In this document: in pieces, positions 25,726 through 35,036 of the stretch
Layout: every line of letters starts with the position of its first letter
Position numbering within the stretch: the stretch's first letter is position 1
Origin: Leptolyngbya sp. BL0902
GTDB lineage: Bacteria; Cyanobacteriota; Cyanobacteriia; Phormidesmidales; Phormidesmidaceae
NCBI RefSeq assembly: GCF_016403105.1
Contig: NZ_CP046155.1
Location: forward strand, 3,005,906 to 3,069,905
Length of the DNA stretch: 64,000 bases
Reading direction: 5' to 3'
Notes under the pieces: model-generated
Told to the model about the DNA's origin: nothing
Seen by the model: only the letters and a program-made list of their open reading frames with translations
The model's database searches: none
Translations under genes and position numbers: made by a program

Positions 25726-26004
25726 AACGCCTGTGGGGCTAAGGTTGCTATCCCGGCCTTGGCCCCTGGTTCACCCTCCGCTGTCGATGCATCGCCCCAC
25801 CAATCCATGGTTCAGTCGATTGGCGACCTCCTTGGTCTAGCCAAGGAATCGGTGCCCTGGCGATCAACAACGTTACGACCTCTCTCATCTGCGGTCGAAA
25901 GGAACGGGATTGGGCTAGAATCGCTGGCAGGTTGCGGCCCTCTGTGGGCGCACCTCTCCCAGCACACTTTGAATAACGCTTTGAATAAGGCAAATGCAAC
26001 GGCC

Positions 26005-26838
26005 ATGAGTAACGGGTTTGGGCTATCCATCACAACGGCGCTTCGTCTTCCCCTGCGGGTTGTTCAGGGTAGATTGGGGACTATTACCCTCGGTATGTTG
26101 ATGGTGGTAGGTGGGGGCGAAGTAGCCCAGGCCCAGGTGGCGTTTCCAGTCTGTCCGCCGCCACAAACCAACGAATATCTGCTGTTGGTGCGCGGCAATA
26201 CCGAGGCCGAGCGTAACCGGGTTCAAGACTTGCTGCCCTCCAGCAGCACGGTGATGGTCTGCAACTACCTGAGTGATACGGTGGTGCGGGCCGGAGGGTT
26301 CACCAGCCTGGAAAATGCCAACGCCTGGGCACAGTACATGACCGAGGTGGAAGGGCTCCAAGCCTTTGTTGCTCGCCCTGCTACGGCTACCACCCCACCG
26401 CCTACGACCACTACCCCACCGCCTACAGCCACTACGCCACCGCCGCCCACGGCCACTACCCCACCGCCTACAACCACTGCGCCCCCCTCTACCCCAGAGA
26501 ATCCGACGATTCCTGATCCGACGCCGACGGTCGCGCCCCCGCCCGCAGGCCCCGTCACTCCCATTGCCTATGCTCCCCAGCCGCTCAATGCTGGATTTGC
26601 GGTGTTGGTAGACTACCAGTATCAGCCGGAGACAGCCCGATCCATCCAGCGCCAAGTGGGCCAAGCGGTGGGGCTAGCGGTCTATCGCCAGCGTCCCTAC
26701 CTGCTGATTGCCTACAGCCCTAACCTAGAGGGAGCCGCCACCACCCTACAAGTCTTGGGTGGCTACGGCATTTCGGGCTTCATTGTCGATAGCCAGGAAG
26801 TGGTTATGCTGACCCCGGCTATTGCCCTGGTAGATTAG
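26005..26838 (+). CDS. Exported protein with PT-rich linker and two SPOR-like domains
   Basis: 277 residues from MSNGFGLSITT (26005); an 82-codon N-terminal extension of the frame is not protein-like. A long signal peptide (core LGTITLGMLMVVGGGEVAQAQ) is followed by a beta-alpha-beta unit (NEYLLLVRGNTEAERNRVQDLLPSSSTVMVCNYLSDTVVRAGGF). A linker of about 65 residues is built from TTPPPT repeats. A second similar unit follows (NAGFAVLVDYQYQPETARSIQRQVGQAVGLAVYRQRPYLLIAYSPNLEGAATTLQVLGGYGISGFIVD). The unit pattern recalls SPOR-type peptidoglycan-binding domains; this is inference. Probably periplasmic. Confidence 0.75.
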   Translation: MSNGFGLSITTALRLPLRVVQGRLGTITLGMLMVVGGGEVAQAQVAFPVCPPPQTNEYLLLVRGNTEAERNRVQDLLPSSSTVMVCNYLSDTVVRAGGFTSLENANAWAQYMTEVEGLQAFVARPATATTPPPTTTTPPPTATTPPPPTATTPPPTTTAPPSTPENPTIPDPTPTVAPPPAGPVTPIAYAPQPLNAGFAVLVDYQYQPETARSIQRQVGQAVGLAVYRQRPYLLIAYSPNLEGAATTLQVLGGYGISGFIVDSQEVVMLTPAIALVD

Positions 26839-26867
26839 GTGCCCTGGTGGATTAGGTCTTCTGGGGG

Positions 26868-27338
26868 CTAAAACCCATAGGCCGGAGCCGCTAGCCAAGA
26901 AATGACGACGCCCAGCATCGATCCAGCGATGACCTGGAATGGGGTATGGCCAAGGAGTTCCTTCAGACGGTCTTCGTTGAATTCAGGCTTTTCCTGAAAG
27001 AGCTCATCAATGATTTGGTTGAGGACGCGGGCTTGTTTCCCGGCGGCTTGGCGAACCCCGGCGGCATCGTACATGACAATAATGGCGAAGACGCAGGTGG
27101 CAGCAAAGAAAGGACTAGCCCAGCCAACGGTTTGCCCCACACCGCAGGCCAGGGCGGTGACGAGAGCGGAGTGGGCACTGGGCATTCCCCCAGTTTCGAC
27201 CATCACCTTGAGGTTGAGCTTGCGGTGGCGCACCAGTTCAATGATGGCCTTGAGAATTTGGGCCGCGATGCAGGCCACTAAAGCCACCAGCAGCACGTAG
27301 TTATTGAGAATGTCGCTAAAGTTTTCCATCGTCGGCAT
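26868..27338 (-). CDS. DUF212 / divergent PAP2-family membrane protein
   Basis: 156 residues. The family signature is ETGGMPSAHSALVTALACGVGQ in the first third, with hydrophobic segments LVALVACIAAQILKAIIELV, PFFAATCVFAIIVMYDAAGVRQAAG and a final VIAGSMLGVVISWLAAP. Relatives are annotated as acid phosphatase or haloperoxidase-related; the PSAHS motif is like the PAP2 phosphatase motif, although substrates are unknown. Four residues earlier a second Met exists; either could start. It begins nine bases after the crtE stop and follows folD-crtE, a linkage I recall from other cyanobacteria, so prenyl-phosphate dephosphorylation is a reasonable guess. Confidence 0.9.
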   Translation of the reverse strand: MPTMENFSDILNNYVLLVALVACIAAQILKAIIELVRHRKLNLKVMVETGGMPSAHSALVTALACGVGQTVGWASPFFAATCVFAIIVMYDAAGVRQAAGKQARVLNQIIDELFQEKPEFNEDRLKELLGHTPFQVIAGSMLGVVISWLAAPAYGF

Positions 27339-27347
27339 GGTGAATCC

Positions 27348-28268
27348 CTAGTAGGTGCGGGCAACAATGTAGTCGGCGATTGCGCGGAGGGGTTGGTTGG
27401 CAGGCCCAAAGCCTTCGAGGGCAGCTTTGGCTTCGTCAATCAGTTTATCCGCCTGCCGTCGCGATTCCTCTAGGCCCCACAGGCTGGGATAGGTGGCTTT
27501 TTGGGCCGCCACATCTTTGCCGATGGATTTACCCAGGGTTTCGGCGGTGGAGGTGATGTCAAGGATGTCGTCCACAATTTGGAAGGCGAGGCCGATGCGC
27601 TGGGCATAGCCCCGCAGGTTTTGAACTTGCTCCTCGGTGGCTCCAGCGAGGATGGCCCCGGAGGTAACGGAAATTTCGAGCAGGGCGGCGGTTTTATGGT
27701 TGTGGATGTAGTTGAGGGTTTCGAGGGTCGTGTCGGGGTTGCCTTCGCTGGCTAGGTCAACGATCTGGCCGCCCACCAGCCCTTCGCCGCCGACGGCCTT
27801 GCCCAGTCCGGCAATGACCCGCAGTACCCGGTCTGCCGGAACCCCCTGGGTAGCGGTAGCCACGTGCTCAAAGGCGTAGGTGAGGAGGGCATCTCCGGCC
27901 AAAATGGCGACATCATCGCCGTAGACCTTGTGGTTCGTCAGCCGTCCGCGCCGATAGTCGTCGTTGTCCATCGATGGCAGATCGTCGTGGATTAGCGACA
28001 TGGTGTGAATCATTTCTAGGGCGCAGGCCGTGGGCATGGCCACCGCTGGATCGCCCCCGACAAGTTCGCAAGCCGCCAAACAGAGGATAGGCCGCAGCCG
28101 CTTGCCCCCCGCCAGCAGCGAATAGCGCATGGATTCGTAGAGGGTTTCGGGGTACTGCATCGGTACGGCAGCATCGAGGGCGGCTTCCACCTGGGGCCGA
28201 CGCTCCTCTAGGTAGGCGGAGAGGTCAAAGTTCGTCAGGTTGGCTTCGAGGGAGTTTGCGGACACCAT
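27348..28268 (-). CDS. crtE: Geranylgeranyl diphosphate synthase
   Basis: 306 residues. Condenses isopentenyl diphosphate stepwise to GGPP, the precursor of carotenoids, phytol chains and plastoquinone. The first Asp-rich motif DDLPSMDND with following RRGRLTNHK is around residue 90-110; the second, [10 protein letters not shown], is around 232-241, followed by the GKSIGKD segment. The [13 protein letters not shown] motif near residue 48 binds IPP. Upstream is folD and downstream DUF212 on the same strand; spacing suggests crtE-DUF212 are co-transcribed. Confidence 0.95.
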   Translation of the reverse strand: MVSANSLEANLTNFDLSAYLEERRPQVEAALDAAVPMQYPETLYESMRYSLLAGGKRLRPILCLAACELVGGDPAVAMPTACALEMIHTMSLIHDDLPSMDNDDYRRGRLTNHKVYGDDVAILAGDALLTYAFEHVATATQGVPADRVLRVIAGLGKAVGGEGLVGGQIVDLASEGNPDTTLETLNYIHNHKTAALLEISVTSGAILAGATEEQVQNLRGYAQRIGLAFQIVDDILDITSTAETLGKSIGKDVAAQKATYPSLWGLEESRRQADKLIDEAKAALEGFGPANQPLRAIADYIVARTY

Positions 28269-28403
28269 GGCGGCTCAGAACAGCACTACACAAAAGAAGG
28301 ACAGGGGAGGAAGGCAAAAACGGTCAGAGCGGGGGCGTGAACTCTAGGCAAGCTAGCGCGACTCAGGCTGTTTGGAAAGTCGCCCGGGGAGCACGCCACA
28401 ACC

Positions 28404-29270
28404 TCAGAGTTGCAGGCGCTGGCGGTAGCTTGTCACCGTATTTTCTAGCAGCATGGCGACGGTCATCGGGCCGATGCCGCCAGGGACGGGAGTGATAGCA
28501 CTGGCGATGGGGGCTACGGCGTCATAGTCCACGTCTCCCACCAGGCGGGCTTTGCCGTCGGGGCTTTCCACCCGGTTAATGCCCACGTCAATCACCACGG
28601 CACCGGGTTTTACCCAGTCAACCCCGATCATGTTGGGCCGACCCACCGCCGCCACCAGGATATCCGCCTGACGGGTGAGGGCGGGTAAGTCTACGGTGCG
28701 GGCATGGGCCACGGTAACGGTGGCGTTGGCCTCTAGCAGCATCATGGCCATGGGTTTGCCCACCAAAATGCTGCGCCCGATCACCACCGCATTCAGGCCC
28801 GTTAGGTCAATCTGGTGAGCCGCCAGCAGCCGCATTACTCCGTAGGGTGTGCAACTTCTCAGTCCCCACTCCCCTCGCAGCAGACGGCCAAGGTTGATGG
28901 GATGCAGTCCATCCACGTCTTTATCGGGGTCAATGGCGTTCAGCAGGGCCACGGCATCCAGGCCATCAGGCAAGGGCAACTGCACCAGGATGCCATCCAC
29001 ATTGGCATCGTGATTGAGGTGCTGAATCAGGGCCATCACCTCGCTTTGGGGCGTTCCGGTGGGCAGGTGATGCACCTGGGAGGCAATCCCCACCCTGCCG
29101 GAGGCCCGTTCCTTATTGCGAACGTAGGCGGCGCTAGCGGGGTTGTCGCCTACCATAATCACCGCCAGACCGGGGGGGCGGTGGCCTTGGGTCGTGAGGG
29201 CTTGCACCTGTTGGGCCAGTTCGTCCTGCACCTGGGCTGCGAGGGCTTTACCGTCGAGGAGTTGAGTCAT
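28404..29270 (-). CDS. folD: Bifunctional methylene-THF dehydrogenase / methenyl-THF cyclohydrolase
   Basis: 288 residues from [15 protein letters not shown] (29270); a 35-codon extension of the frame has no similarity. FolD interconverts methylene-, methenyl- and formyl-tetrahydrofolate with NADP, in the cytoplasm. Signatures are [30 protein letters not shown] (catalytic Tyr and Lys), [53 protein letters not shown] and [18 protein letters not shown]. crtE follows on the same strand after 135 bases. Confidence 0.96.
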   Translation of the reverse strand: MTQLLDGKALAAQVQDELAQQVQALTTQGHRPPGLAVIMVGDNPASAAYVRNKERASGRVGIASQVHHLPTGTPQSEVMALIQHLNHDANVDGILVQLPLPDGLDAVALLNAIDPDKDVDGLHPINLGRLLRGEWGLRSCTPYGVMRLLAAHQIDLTGLNAVVIGRSILVGKPMAMMLLEANATVTVAHARTVDLPALTRQADILVAAVGRPNMIGVDWVKPGAVVIDVGINRVESPDGKARLVGDVDYDAVAPIASAITPVPGGIGPMTVAMLLENTVTSYRQRLQL

Positions 29271-29524
29271 GGCACGGACAATCGTTAAACACAGGGAAAA
29301 GAAGGCAACGTCGGAAGCTACCAGCCCGGAGCAACTTAGGTGAGCACCCCAGCGTGATTCCGGGCCATGTCCCAAGGCTAGGCTTCAAGGCTAGGATAGA
29401 TCAGGCTGGCCTAGAACCTTTCCCAGTGTCTCAGATTTTGCCCGTTTCGCGGCAGGGAAGCCCTAGGTCAGGGCGTGTTTTCAGCCTAGGTTTTTCGTTC
29501 ACCTCTCTAATCCCGGTTCTGGCT

Positions 29525-29938
29525 ATGTTCAAACGGTTTGCCTATTCCGGCATCACTGGCCTCGTGATCCTCTCCATCGCCCTAGGTGGCGCTAGGGCGA
29601 ATGCTGGCTTGGGATTGAGTCTACGAAAACAGTTGGGCAGTTTACCCGGTCTGGGCTGGCTCAGCCCCGCCACCCCCATCGCCAGCCTGGGGCAGCACCG
29701 AGGCGGTACGGCCTCCTTTGAAGGCCAGGTCACTCGGCATTTGCCCCTGCTAGAGCGCACCCTATACCAAGTCACCGATGCCTCCGGAGCAATTTGGGTT
29801 AAAACCGATGCACCCCCGCCTGACTTGGGCCAGCAAGTGGCGCTGCAAGCCACTATCCGCTACGAACTGATTTTGATGCAGGGGCAAGATATTGGCGAAT
29901 TCTACGCCGAAGAGCTAGGACGGGTGGTTCGGGATTGA
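29525..29938 (+). CDS. Exported small protein, OB-fold-like
   Basis: 137 residues from MFKRFAYSGITGLVILSIALGGARANA (29525), a good signal peptide; the open frame begins 57 codons earlier without coding character. The mature part runs SLGQHRGGTASFEGQVTRHLPLLERTLYQVTDASGAIWVKTDAPPPDLGQQVALQATIRYELI, a strand order (FEGxVxxxxPLLxxxxYxVxDxxGxIWV) that resembles bacterial OB-fold (BOF/YgiW-type) domains. Function unknown; likely periplasmic. Confidence 0.75.
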   Translation: MFKRFAYSGITGLVILSIALGGARANAGLGLSLRKQLGSLPGLGWLSPATPIASLGQHRGGTASFEGQVTRHLPLLERTLYQVTDASGAIWVKTDAPPPDLGQQVALQATIRYELILMQGQDIGEFYAEELGRVVRD

Positions 29939-30071
29939 TGCGGGATGAATTTGGAATAGATTCGGGGATAAGTCCGGTCGAAATTAGGGCGATCTCTCAA
30001 GGGCGATGGAAAATGGTAGGCTCTTAGAAACGCTGTGTAGTTCTTAATTTTGTAGGAGAGGAAAAGGGGAT

Positions 30072-30491
30072 ATGAAACGACTGGTTGGCCTGCTCATTGC
30101 CATTGGAGTGCTAGTTGGTTGGTTTGGTGGGTTTGGGTTGGCCCAGCCTGCGCTAGCCGCTGGAGGCTCTAGCGCCTTTGCCCTGCTGGCCGAGCGCCCC
30201 CTCGTAAACGCCGTCGATGCAAAATTGGGCACCGAGTACGGGGCTAAGATCGACCTTAACAACACCAATGTTCAAAGCTTCCGCAAGTATCCTGGTCTCT
30301 ATCCCACCCTGGCGGGCAAAATTCTGCAAAATGCTCCCTTTGACACCGTGGAAGCCGTGCTGGAGATGCCCGGTCTGACCGAGCAGCAGATCGAAATCCT
30401 GCGAGCTAACTTGGACAACTTTACCGTCAGCCAGCCTGATCCGGCTCTGGTGGAAGGAGCTGACCGCTTTAACAATGGGGTTTACAAGTAA
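30072..30491 (+). CDS. psbU: Photosystem II extrinsic protein PsbU (12 kDa)
   Basis: 139 residues. A signal peptide ([23 protein letters not shown]) leads to the thylakoid lumen. The mature part has the double helix-hairpin-helix PsbU fold: [74 protein letters not shown]. PsbU binds near CP43 and stabilises the Mn cluster and PsbV. Upstream lies a purine-rich AGGAGAGGAAAAGGGG, a strong ribosome site. This gene is a clear cyanobacterial marker. Confidence 0.97.
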   Translation: MKRLVGLLIAIGVLVGWFGGFGLAQPALAAGGSSAFALLAERPLVNAVDAKLGTEYGAKIDLNNTNVQSFRKYPGLYPTLAGKILQNAPFDTVEAVLEMPGLTEQQIEILRANLDNFTVSQPDPALVEGADRFNNGVYK

Positions 30492-30600
30492 ATCGCCTGA
30501 ATCGTCCTAATTGATTCAACGTACTAAGCCCTTGTCAGGGGCCGCTCTGGGGCTAGAGTGGTCATCGACAGGGGCTTTCTCGCACCCAGAGGAGTCTGCT

Positions 30601-32310
30601 TTGGCCCAGTGTATTCCGTCTCCGGCAGGGGTGAACCCGCCCTGGGATTTCGATGTTTTGGTGGTGGGCGGCGGGGCAGCGGGGCTTTACTCAGCCCTCG
30701 CCATTCCGCCCCAGTGGCGAGTGGGGCTGATTACAAAGGACAATCTAACCCTCTCCGCCAGCGATTGGGCACAGGGAGGCATTGCCGCCGCCCTAGGGCC
30801 AGATGACTCAGCCCACCTCCATGTGGCCGACACCCTGCGGGCCGGGGCAGGTCTGTGTGAGCGAGAGGCGGTGGAACATCTCGTCACCCATGCGGCCACC
30901 TGCATCCATCGCCTAGTGGATTTAGGCGTCGCCTTTGACCGCAGCGGTGCTGATTTGGCCATGACCCTAGAGGCAGCTCACTCCCGGAAGCGCGTTCTCC
31001 ACGCCGCCGACACCACCGGACGGGCAATTGTCTCCATTTTGGCGGAGGCGGTGCTGCAACGACCCAACATTACAGTGTATGAGTCGGCCTTTGCGCTGGA
31101 TCTCTGGCTGCAAGAGGGGCAATGTCGGGGCATTGCGCTGGTGCAGGGCCATCGGCTGCGGTGGATCTCGGCTCAGGCGACGGTGCTGGCCACGGGGGGC
31201 GGCGGCCAAGTCTATGCCCAAACCACCAACCCGACGGCCAGCACCGGGGATGGCGTGGCGATGGTATGGCGAGCGGGGGGCCAACTGCGTGATTTAGAGT
31301 TCTTCCAGTTTCACCCCACCTCCCTGTCCTTGCCCGGAGCCCCGCCGTTTTTAATTAGCGAAGCCGTGCGCGGCGAAGGGGCACACCTGGTGGATAAATC
31401 GGGCCGACGGTTTGCCTACGACTATCACCCCGACGGCGAGCTGGCCCCCCGCGATGTGGTGAGTCGAGCCATTTTCCACCATTTACAAAAAACGGGGGAT
31501 CGGCAGGTGTGGCTCGATATGCGCCCCATCCCCGCCGACCGATTGAACTATCGCTTCCCCAACATCATCCGGGTTTGCCGCACCTGGGGCTGCGACCCGT
31601 TGACTGAACCCGTCTCCGTGGCCCCCGCCGCCCACTACTGGATGGGGGGCATCCCCACCGATCTGCACAGCCAGACCCAAATTCCCGGCCTCTATGCCGT
31701 AGGAGAAAACGCCAGTACCGGGGTGCATGGGGCCAACCGTTTGGCCAGCAATTCTCTGCTGGAATGCCTGGTCTATGGGGCAGAGTTAGCGCACCTTCCC
31801 CTCCAGGCGGGCTTAGTGAAGCCGGAGGTTCCCACCCCGTTGCCGCCTCAGCCACCACCATCGGACACCGGAGAGGATGATCGACTGGCGGAACTCAACC
31901 AAAAACGGCAGCAGCTCACCCAACTGATGTGGGACTATGCCGCCATCAGCCGCAACCAAGCGGGGCTAGACACTGCCATTACCACCCTAGACGCCTGGCG
32001 GCAAGACGCGGAGCAAGACGACTTGTCTCAGGCTTTGCAGGCCCTTCCCCCGGATTTGCACCAGGAGCTACCCGCCGACCTAACCCTGCCACGGCTGCGG
32101 GCCTGGGGCGAACTGCGGAACCTGTCTGATGTGGGCTGGTTGGTGCTAAATAGCGCCCGCTTCCGCACCGAAAGCCGGGGTGGCCATTACCGTAGCGATC
32201 ACCCCAAGACTGACCCCGCGTGGCAGGCCCATACCCTGGTACAGGGCCATCAGTGGCAGCGGTCGGCCTCGTTGTCCGGTCAGCTTTCCTCCGAGGACAG
32301 CCCAACCTAG
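30601..32310 (+). CDS. nadB: L-aspartate oxidase
   Basis: 569 residues if started at TTG 30601, which has AGAGGAG six bases upstream; the frame is open back to TTG 30511, which has no ribosome site, and no ATG suits. NadB oxidises L-aspartate to iminoaspartate with FAD for NAD synthesis. Motifs are FDVLVVGGGAAGLYSAL, SASDWAQGGIAAAL, AAHSRKRVLHAADTTGRAI, LEFFQFHPTSL, EAVRGEGAHLVD, HYWMGGIPTDLHSQTQIPGLYAVGENASTGVHGANRLASNSLLECLVYG. It begins 110 bases after psbU. Confidence 0.94.
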   Translation: MAQCIPSPAGVNPPWDFDVLVVGGGAAGLYSALAIPPQWRVGLITKDNLTLSASDWAQGGIAAALGPDDSAHLHVADTLRAGAGLCEREAVEHLVTHAATCIHRLVDLGVAFDRSGADLAMTLEAAHSRKRVLHAADTTGRAIVSILAEAVLQRPNITVYESAFALDLWLQEGQCRGIALVQGHRLRWISAQATVLATGGGGQVYAQTTNPTASTGDGVAMVWRAGGQLRDLEFFQFHPTSLSLPGAPPFLISEAVRGEGAHLVDKSGRRFAYDYHPDGELAPRDVVSRAIFHHLQKTGDRQVWLDMRPIPADRLNYRFPNIIRVCRTWGCDPLTEPVSVAPAAHYWMGGIPTDLHSQTQIPGLYAVGENASTGVHGANRLASNSLLECLVYGAELAHLPLQAGLVKPEVPTPLPPQPPPSDTGEDDRLAELNQKRQQLTQLMWDYAAISRNQAGLDTAITTLDAWRQDAEQDDLSQALQALPPDLHQELPADLTLPRLRAWGELRNLSDVGWLVLNSARFRTESRGGHYRSDHPKTDPAWQAHTLVQGHQWQRSASLSGQLSSEDSPT

Positions 32311-32378
32311 CCATCCAGTCCTGGGCTTGCTAGGCTAAACGGAGCTTCGTTTCCTGTCCCAATCCCCGTCCCTGGCCC

Positions 32379-33275
32379 ATGGCTACCTCCTCCAAACCGC
32401 TGTTTGATCAGTTCCTCCTGCCTATTTTTGAGCGCCTGATTGACCGTGAGGCTATCCTCCGGCTGCGTCAGCGCATTGATTGGGATCAAGAACTGCCGCG
32501 CCTGACCAATCCCCAGGTGGCCTACCCCGACTACTACACCCACCACAATTTCCATGGCGTCCAAGGCGGCTACCTCAACATTGATGCCGCCATCACCTAC
32601 GACCCCATTACCCAGTACGTGCTGCCGCCAGGAGAAACCTGGGTGCGAGAAAGCCTGGTCAACGCCATTCAGGGCCAGCCGCGCCGCATTCTAGACCTGG
32701 GCTGTGGCACGGGCAGTACCACTTTGATGCTCAAGCGCCGCTTTCCCCAGGCGGAGGTGATCGGCCTAGACCTGTCTCCCCAAATGCTGGTGATGGCCGC
32801 CGACAAAGCCAAATCCGCCCCCCTCGACATCACCTTCTGCCACGGCAACGCCGCCGAGACCGGATTGCCAGAGGCATCCTTTAATGTGGTGTGTATGACG
32901 CTGCTGTTCCACGAAACGCCGCCCACCGTGGCCAAAACCATCTTGCAGGAGAGCTTTCGGCTGTTGGTTCCCGGTGGACAGGTGCTAATTTTGGACGGCA
33001 ACCAGCGCACCCTGCGGGCCACCGACTGGCTCAACCACATTTTTGAAGAGCCCTTTATCCGCGACTATGCCCAGGGGAACGTGGATGCGTGGCTGGGCTG
33101 GGCCGGGTTTGAGGCCGTCCGCTCTGAGGAGGTGTTTTGGCTGAACCAGTTGAACTATGGCCGCAAACCTCTGCCCGTCCATGAACGCAACGCTCACCCC
33201 GCCGACCCAGGCGCATCCCGGTCGGAAGGGTTGGGTGATGAAGCGAGCGGCGGGTGGCAACATCAGCCAGCCTAG
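32379..33275 (+). CDS. Class I SAM-dependent methyltransferase
   Basis: 298 residues. Motif I is ILDLGCGTGSTTLMLKRRFPQAEVIGLDLSPQML around residues 102-135, followed by FCHGNAAETGLPEASFNVVCMTLLFHETP (motif II/III) and LLVPGGQVLILDGNQRTLRATDWL. An N-terminal domain of about 90 residues (FDQFLLPIFERLIDREAILRLRQRIDWDQELP) precedes it and is shared by cyanobacterial homologues annotated only as methyltransferase. The last 30 residues are low-complexity. Substrate unknown. Confidence 0.88.
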   Translation: MATSSKPLFDQFLLPIFERLIDREAILRLRQRIDWDQELPRLTNPQVAYPDYYTHHNFHGVQGGYLNIDAAITYDPITQYVLPPGETWVRESLVNAIQGQPRRILDLGCGTGSTTLMLKRRFPQAEVIGLDLSPQMLVMAADKAKSAPLDITFCHGNAAETGLPEASFNVVCMTLLFHETPPTVAKTILQESFRLLVPGGQVLILDGNQRTLRATDWLNHIFEEPFIRDYAQGNVDAWLGWAGFEAVRSEEVFWLNQLNYGRKPLPVHERNAHPADPGASRSEGLGDEASGGWQHQPA

Positions 33276-33541
33276 CCCAACGTCCAGAACACCAGTGATA
33301 CAGCCCCCGGTGGCCCAGATCTACCGTCAACAATCGGGTTGGGGATAGGAGATATCCTGGATAGTCCTAGACATCCTACACCCAGACGTTATGCTCAATC
33401 CTACTTGGCAACCCCTGATTCTCCTGGGGTGCAGGGTGACGAACCCAAGCGACTAGGGTGATCCCAAGTAGGGTGATTGCCGCGAATACACCCTACAGTC
33501 GCACCCTTGGAAAATCAGGGCTCTGGTCTTCGGATTGGGTA

Positions 33542-34069
33542 TTAGGCATGGCTGGCGGCAGCGGCAACCGGAGATTCGGATCCGGCATCATGGCCGCTGT
33601 GTACCACCATCACTGAGCAGGCTGCATGGTGCATGACATGGTTGCTGACACTGCCCAAGAGCAGTTCACCTAAACCTCGACGGCGATGGCTTCCTACCAC
33701 AATCAAATCGGCTTCCCAGGATTTAGCTACGGCGCAAATCGTGGTGGCTGGATCGCCCGCCGCTTGGGAAAACTCTGCCTCAACCCCAGTGGTCTTAGCC
33801 AGGTCGGCCTCCCGTTCCAGCATCGCCATCCGATTGGATTCAAAGGTTTCCCAGCGTTTTTGATAGTCCTTCCACACGGCGTCATCCAGCACCGGGTAAT
33901 AGGCTTGGTAGGAACGAATGGGGATGCCGGGGCTGCCTTCTTCATAGGCAGACAGCACATGGAGCAGCATCAACTTAGCTCCGGTAGCCTGGGCTAAATC
34001 CAGGGCTTGGTCAAACACCGTTTGCCGTAGGGACGAACTATCTAGGGCCACAAGAATGCGCTTAAACAT
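33542..34069 (-). CDS. Universal stress protein (UspA family)
   Basis: 175 residues. Alpha/beta UspA fold: N-terminal MFKRILVALDSSSLRQTVFDQALDLAQATGAKLMLLHVLS and C-terminal DLIVVGSHRRRGLGELLLGSVSNHVMHHAACSVMVVHS. The G-2x-G-9x-G(S) ATP-binding signature is present in slightly altered form (GSHRRRGLGELLLGSVS), so it is probably of the nucleotide-binding kind. It is monocistronic with 560 bases of upstream intergenic sequence. Confidence 0.95.
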   Translation of the reverse strand: MFKRILVALDSSSLRQTVFDQALDLAQATGAKLMLLHVLSAYEEGSPGIPIRSYQAYYPVLDDAVWKDYQKRWETFESNRMAMLEREADLAKTTGVEAEFSQAAGDPATTICAVAKSWEADLIVVGSHRRRGLGELLLGSVSNHVMHHAACSVMVVHSGHDAGSESPVAAAASHA

Positions 34070-34631
34070 GGTGAGTCTCCTCTGCTTCTTGCTGTGATAC
34101 TAAATCCCGGTTGTTTACCCCCGATTTAACCATCGTTCTCGCTCAGGTTGAGCTTGTCGTTGGCGTAGCCTCCTCAATGGGGAAAGCCTCAATTTATCCA
34201 GGGGTTTTCTATTCGGATTTAGCATGAGCCCGCTTTTCTAGTTGCTCTGAGTGGAAGCGATGCAACCAAGGAGAAGCCAGCGGTAAATCACTGGTGATAG
34301 AGCGTGAGCGCTAAGAGAACCAGAGCCAGGGGCCGTAGGCTATGCCTTCATTATAAAAAAAGCTCCCAGGGTATTTCCCAGGGCTTAACAATGCCGCAAC
34401 AAAGCTTGGGCTCGTTAACCGTAACCTGCCAGATTTCTGGAAGGTGTGGCGCGGGTGCAACCTAGAGGTGCCCCTGACCAGGAGCCTAAGCCCCTGGTGC
34501 CCAGGGTTTGGGTGTGGTGTTGGTGTATTTACCAAAGAATCGCGACAGTCCAAAAAAGATGCCGCAAAAGGTGCAGCTACGCTACACCCTTGCCCCTACG
34601 GGATTTTTGGGAAACCGTTGCCTACTGAACC
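34070..34631. other. Intergenic region between usp and ssb-like gene
   Basis: 562 bases; the usp promoter must lie at its low-coordinate end. Short ORFs here are Pro/Arg-rich and look non-coding. A minus-strand terminator is at 34355-34386, about 245 bases beyond the ssb-like stop, so the ssb transcript may have a long 3' tail or a separate minus-strand RNA may lie at 34390-34630. Confidence 0.55.
34355..34386 (-). terminator. Intrinsic terminator on the minus strand
   Basis: Read on the minus strand, AGCCCTGGG and CCCTGGGAGCT pair through nine positions (two G-T pairs and one bulged A), loop AAATAC, and are followed by TTTTTT. It is the nearest terminator behind the ssb-like gene. Confidence 0.6.
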
Positions 34632-35036
34632 CTAGAAGCTTTGACCCGCAGTAGCGAGTTCCGCAGAGGAATCGGCGGCGGGATCAGCGGTTTTAGGGCT
34701 GGAATCTAAAAAGATGTCGGTCGCTTTTAACCGCAATCCTGCCCGGGGTTGGGCATCCATTTTGCTGAGGTAGGGATCGGCATCAATGGCTCCACTGGCA
34801 ATAATTAATGACCCCTTGCGAATATAGGATAGCTTGCGCCATGCAGCGGAGCCTTCCCACACGCTGATTTCAACGGTAAAGCTATCATCTTCTTTGCGAC
34901 TAGGAATGCGATCAACATAAATGGTTATTTTAGCGACCTGAACTTCGCCCCCAGCTTTTCGTTCAACATTCCGAATTTCTGGGTCAGCGGCCACATTACC
35001 CGACAAAGTACACACATTTAAACCACGGCTTGACAT
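34632..35036 (-). CDS. SSB-like single-stranded DNA-binding protein
   Basis: 134 residues with a single OB fold: LNVCTLSGNVAADPEIRNVERKAGGEVQVAKITIYVDR, then DSFTVEISVWEGSAAWRKLSYIRKGSLIIASGAIDADPYLSKMDAQPRAGLRLKATDIFL. This is the SSB family pattern. The C-terminal tail is short (about 20 residues) and ends AGQSF, so the acidic DDDIPF-type tip that recruits SSB partners is missing. It may be a secondary SSB or a PriB-like protein. An AGGAGTT lies 10 bases upstream. Confidence 0.85.
   Translation of the reverse strand: MSSRGLNVCTLSGNVAADPEIRNVERKAGGEVQVAKITIYVDRIPSRKEDDSFTVEISVWEGSAAWRKLSYIRKGSLIIASGAIDADPYLSKMDAQPRAGLRLKATDIFLDSSPKTADPAADSSAELATAGQSF

Noticed and set aside
26370-26510. Microsatellite or coding artefact at the TTPPPT stretch
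   Set aside because: The frame stays open and the flanking domains are protein-like, so it is a real low-complexity linker.
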